DNA from: Ampelocalamus luodianensis
Taxonomy: Eukaryota > Streptophyta > Magnoliopsida > Poales > Poaceae
Length of the DNA: 64,000 nucleotides
Direction of reading: 5' to 3'
Assembly: GCA_036346255.1 (NCBI GenBank)
Contig: CM070625.1
Coordinates: forward strand, 15,337,488-15,401,487
Of this stretch, positions 61,731 through 64,000 are shown piece after piece; the first letter of the stretch is position 1; the number at the start of each line of letters is the position of its first letter. Both the position numbers and the translations under genes were made by a program. The notes below the pieces were generated by a model. It saw only the letters and a program-made list of their open reading frames with translations. It searched no databases and was not told the DNA's origin.

Positions 61731-62243
61731 TCAGACGTGGTAACCTGACGGCCAGCTCTTGGCGTAGTCGCCGTCCACCTCGTCGCCACCGTCGTCGTCG
61801 AGCCGGAGCGCGAGCGCGAGAGCGAGCGCGGCCCACTCGAGCACGAAGATGGCGGCGCCGAGCCCGCCGACCAGCCTGAGGATGACCGCGCCGTCCTCCT
61901 CCCGGACGTAGGACCGCAGCTCGGCGAGGAAGTCGCCGGTGCGGGTGAAGGCGAGCAGCGCGGCGGCGCCCTGGAATATGGCCGTGAGGACGGCGCCCGA
62001 GGTGTGCACGGTACTGTGCGCGCCGGCACCGCCGGGGGTGGAGGTGAAGGACCCCGAGCAGCCGGCGGCTGCGAAGACGGCGGTGAGCGCGTGGAGGAAG
62101 ACGAGGAGCAGGCCGCACGGGGACGGGACGAGGCGGAGCGAGAGCGTGAGGAAGATGCAGCCCGACGCCGCGCCCAGCAGCGCGTAGTTGCACAGCAGGA
62201 ACGCCTTGTGCGCGTGCCGCCCGCCCGCCATTGGCAACACCAC
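61731..62243 (-). CDS. Small multi-pass membrane protein of unknown function
   Basis: This is a single-exon frame of 170 codons. Four hydrophobic segments are visible: CNYALLGAASGCIFLTLSL, CGLLLVFLHALTAVFAAAG, SGAVLTAIFQGAAALLAF and LGAAIFVLEWAALALALAL. Between them are short loops, and the tail is acidic (DDDGGDEVDGDY) ending WPSGYHV. The start could be the first ATG (62241-62243) or, more likely by context, the second at 62229-62231 (MAGGRHAHK). I do not recognise a named family. Four membrane spans and a conserved-looking VREEDGAVILRLVGG loop suggest a plant-specific four-span protein. It is very GC-rich, as grass single-exon genes often are. Confidence 0.8.
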   Translation of the reverse strand: MVLPMAGGRHAHKAFLLCNYALLGAASGCIFLTLSLRLVPSPCGLLLVFLHALTAVFAAAGCSGSFTSTPGGAGAHSTVHTSGAVLTAIFQGAAALLAFTRTGDFLAELRSYVREEDGAVILRLVGGLGAAIFVLEWAALALALALRLDDDGGDEVDGDYAKSWPSGYHV

Positions 62244-62479
62244 ACCAGCTTCGCTTCTTGATTTCTCTTCCTTTTCCTCTTTTGTTCAGGAGCGAAGGGG
62301 TGGGGGGCGGGATGAACTGAACCGGAGAGCGAGCGGGCGAGCATTAATAAAGTCGTCGGCGGCGAGAGCCTAACGGCTAGGGCCTTGGAGCGTGCAATAG
62401 AAGAGAGACGTTGCGAATTACTACGTCACTAAACGGATCACAAAAAAAGAAAGGAAAATAGACAAGCCTGTGCTTCATT

Positions 62480-62640
62480 CGCTCGCCTAGGCCCATGGAG
62501 CAGCAGGCCCACAAGCCCACGAGAACCGAAGAGGCGATCTGAGCCGTCCATCCCAACGCCCGCGGATCCCATGGCCCCCTCGCCTTCGGGCCCCTCCCCT
62601 ACAAAACGCAGCGACCACCCGAGGTTTTAGGGTTTATCGA
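62480..62640 (+). promoter_or_regulatory. Shared promoter region with site II and telo-box motifs
   Basis: Between the divergent membrane-protein gene and the RPF2-like exon lie AGGCCCATGG, AGGCCCACAAGCCCACG and, at 62627-62636, TTAGGGTTTA (telo-box). The site II plus telo-box pairing is characteristic of plant ribosome-biogenesis and ribosomal protein genes. It fits an RPF2-type gene starting just downstream. Confidence 0.6.
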
Positions 62641-62711
62641 GATAGCCTCCTTCCTCCCGTCGTTGCTTCTCCCCCTGCGCGGCTTCGTTCTGGTCGGATC
62701 GGAGGAAGACG

Positions 62712-62780
62712 ATGGTGGAGATACGGGTTCCCAGGAGCCATCGCGCCAAGCGGGAGCTCCTCAAGCACGCGCCAAAGCTC
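62712..62780 (+). CDS. RPF2-like ribosome production factor, first exon (partial)
   Basis: ATG at 62712 opens 23 codons reading MVEIRVPRSHRAKRELLKHA then PKL, followed by a GTAAGC donor. This matches the N-terminus of plant RPF2/Brix-domain proteins (M-x-EIRTP..., ...APKL before VETGKK). RPF2 works with RRS1 in 5S RNP incorporation into pre-60S particles. The next exon is not visible in the remaining 1.2 kb. Either intron 1 is long, or this is a relocated 5' piece. The upstream telo-box and site II elements support a working promoter. Confidence 0.65.
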
Positions 62781-63069
62781 GTAAGCTTCTCTTTCCTTCT
62801 GCCCTTTCTCTATTTCCCAAGCTCTCGCCCCATCTATCACGGTCACGGCAAACACCGCCGACACCGAGCAGGGGCGGGCTTGTCCATCCTCGCTTTCCCC
62901 GACCCATGCCCTCATCCATCGCCACCCACGCATCCCTCCTCGGCTCCTCCTCAAAGCCGCCGCCGCCGCCTCGCCCGCTCACATCCATCCCAAGCCCTTC
63001 TTCTCCCCCCGCGCGGTCCGGATCCCTCCGCTCCCCGTGCCGGTCGCCGGCTGATCCCTGCTGACGCCG

Positions 63070-63325
63070 ATGCCGACCAGCGCCGCCGCGTGCCGCAGGT
63101 TCCGGTGCCCGCCGGCCGCGTCCGCGAGGGGGCGGTGCTCCTCGCCACATTCTGGCGTTGGGGGTGGGGGTGAGGGGATGGGATCTGACGAGGCCGGGAG
63201 GAGGCGGCGGGTGGCATCGGCGGTGAACGGGGGGGTGTCCAAGGAGGGGGCGCCGCCCAGGCTGCTCGCGCTTCCCACCGTGCTCACCATTGGCCGCGTC
63301 GCCGCCGTGCTGCTCCTGATAAGCA
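63070..63325 (+). CDS. Phosphatidylglycerophosphate synthase, first exon (partial)
   Basis: The frame ends LLALPTVLTIGRVAAVLLLIS before the donor AGCA|GTAAGC. It matches the start of the CDP-alcohol phosphatidyltransferase domain of plant PGP synthases (LPTVLTIGRVA...PLL). The enzyme makes phosphatidylglycerophosphate from CDP-diacylglycerol and glycerol-3-phosphate in plastids and mitochondria. The Arg/Ala/Gly-rich N-terminus (about 63 residues) could be a transit peptide. A second candidate start, ATG at 62906 (MPSSIATHASLLGSSSKPPP), looks more like a transit peptide but is in a different frame and stops at 63062-63064. Later exons lie beyond the window. Confidence 0.75.
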
Positions 63326-64000
63326 GTAAGCGCGAGCGAAGCTTGCTTTTTCTTTAACTGGTTTCTCGTCTAATTATAATATTCCGCGGAAGATTGATGG
63401 AAGGTTGATGTTTCTTGGTGTTCTTTCGTATGTGGTAGCAACGTGGGAAATTCGTCAGGATAATCAGGGATGTCATTCGAACATGTACAAGTAGGAGAAA
63501 GATCACGACATTTTGTCTTGTTTGTCTATCGGGCGCCCTGTTTTCAGTTTTCACCAGGCCATGTTGTGCTCTTGAACGGATTGTAGGTGTTTTGTTGCGA
63601 GTGAGGTGCTGGAACAAATTGATTGAATTTAATTATTTTCCAACGGCCAATGTGGAACGAATAGTGTGCAAAGTGTTGTAATTCCACTGGAGTTCACTGT
63701 GCTAATCTTTTATCTAGTCTGCTTAACTCTCAAGGAGAAATAAAATCAGCAGAATAGGAGGTGGGGAGGAAATAATTCCTGAATCATCGGAACATCTACA
63801 ACCATCACTGGAGTTGATAAGCCCAAATTATCAACACAGTACTCTTTTCTTTAAGCCTCAATTTTGTCAACTTTCCGATACTACAATGTATGTAGCATCT
63901 ATAATTCCATAATTCAAAACTGGGGTCATGGTCGCAGTATTTGACATATAGGCCTACCTATGCACATATCCTTAACTGCCTCTTTTGTTTCCCCCTTTTC
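63326..64000 (+). other. Intron 1 of the PGP synthase gene (to window end)
   Basis: This is AT-rich sequence after the GTAAGC donor with no recognisable exon, repeat or RNA gene. No RPF2 or PGP synthase continuation is seen up to 64000. Confidence 0.6.

Overview
This is a plant nuclear window, almost certainly from a grass (Poaceae). Genes have many exons with GT-AG introns. First exons are GC-rich, introns are AT-rich, and grass-type transposons (hAT, Tourist, Stowaway, Helitron, CACTA, MULE, Ty3/gypsy) fill introns and spacers. I see no prokaryotic or viral gene organisation. All gene models below were built by hand from splice sites and reading-frame continuity.

Layout. The left edge (513-606, minus) holds a probable first exon of an unrecognised gene that runs off the window. 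Next comes a 16 kb minus-strand gene for a TRAF1/MUSE13-14-like MATH-domain protein (2161-18192, 12 coding exons plus a non-coding 5' exon). Its introns carry a Tourist MITE, a solo LTR, nested hAT elements, a Stowaway and a 2.4 kb Helitron. From 18.9 to 29.0 kb there are no intact genes. That stretch holds a broken TIR1/AFB-type F-box fragment, a 1.66 kb foldback, a Tourist MITE, a hAT element and a decayed CACTA-type element with DUF4216 and Ulp1/C48 remnants.

A second minus-strand gene cluster follows: an h-type thioredoxin with a WCAPC active site (29464-31443), a three-domain jacalin lectin (33182-36190) and an XBCP3-type papain protease with a C-terminal granulin domain (40400-43734). 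Two long-TIR MULE-like elements lie between the lectin and the protease. At 45.0-53.4 kb an LTR retrotransposon (chromovirus, CRM-like) with 5 bp target duplications sits inside a hAT-type MITE. Then come calreticulin-3 (54342-58542, 14 exons, HDEL), ribosomal protein eL38 (59438-60939) and a small multi-pass membrane protein (61731-62243), all on the minus strand. At the right edge two plus-strand genes begin within 400 bp of each other: the first exon of an RPF2-like ribosome biogenesis factor (62712-62780) and the first exon of a plastid/mitochondrial phosphatidylglycerophosphate synthase (to 63325).

Functionally the genes are unlinked housekeeping, ER-quality-control and defence-related functions. 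CRT3 (receptor folding), the MATH protein (NLR turnover in Arabidopsis), the jacalin lectin and the granulin protease all belong to families with immune roles, but nothing here shows co-regulation. The most informative features are the transposons. At least five insertions show clean 8 bp target duplications and can be ordered in time, two copies of a composite MITE each carry a later insertion near the left end, and several single-base frame breaks affect both a host gene and the retroelement.
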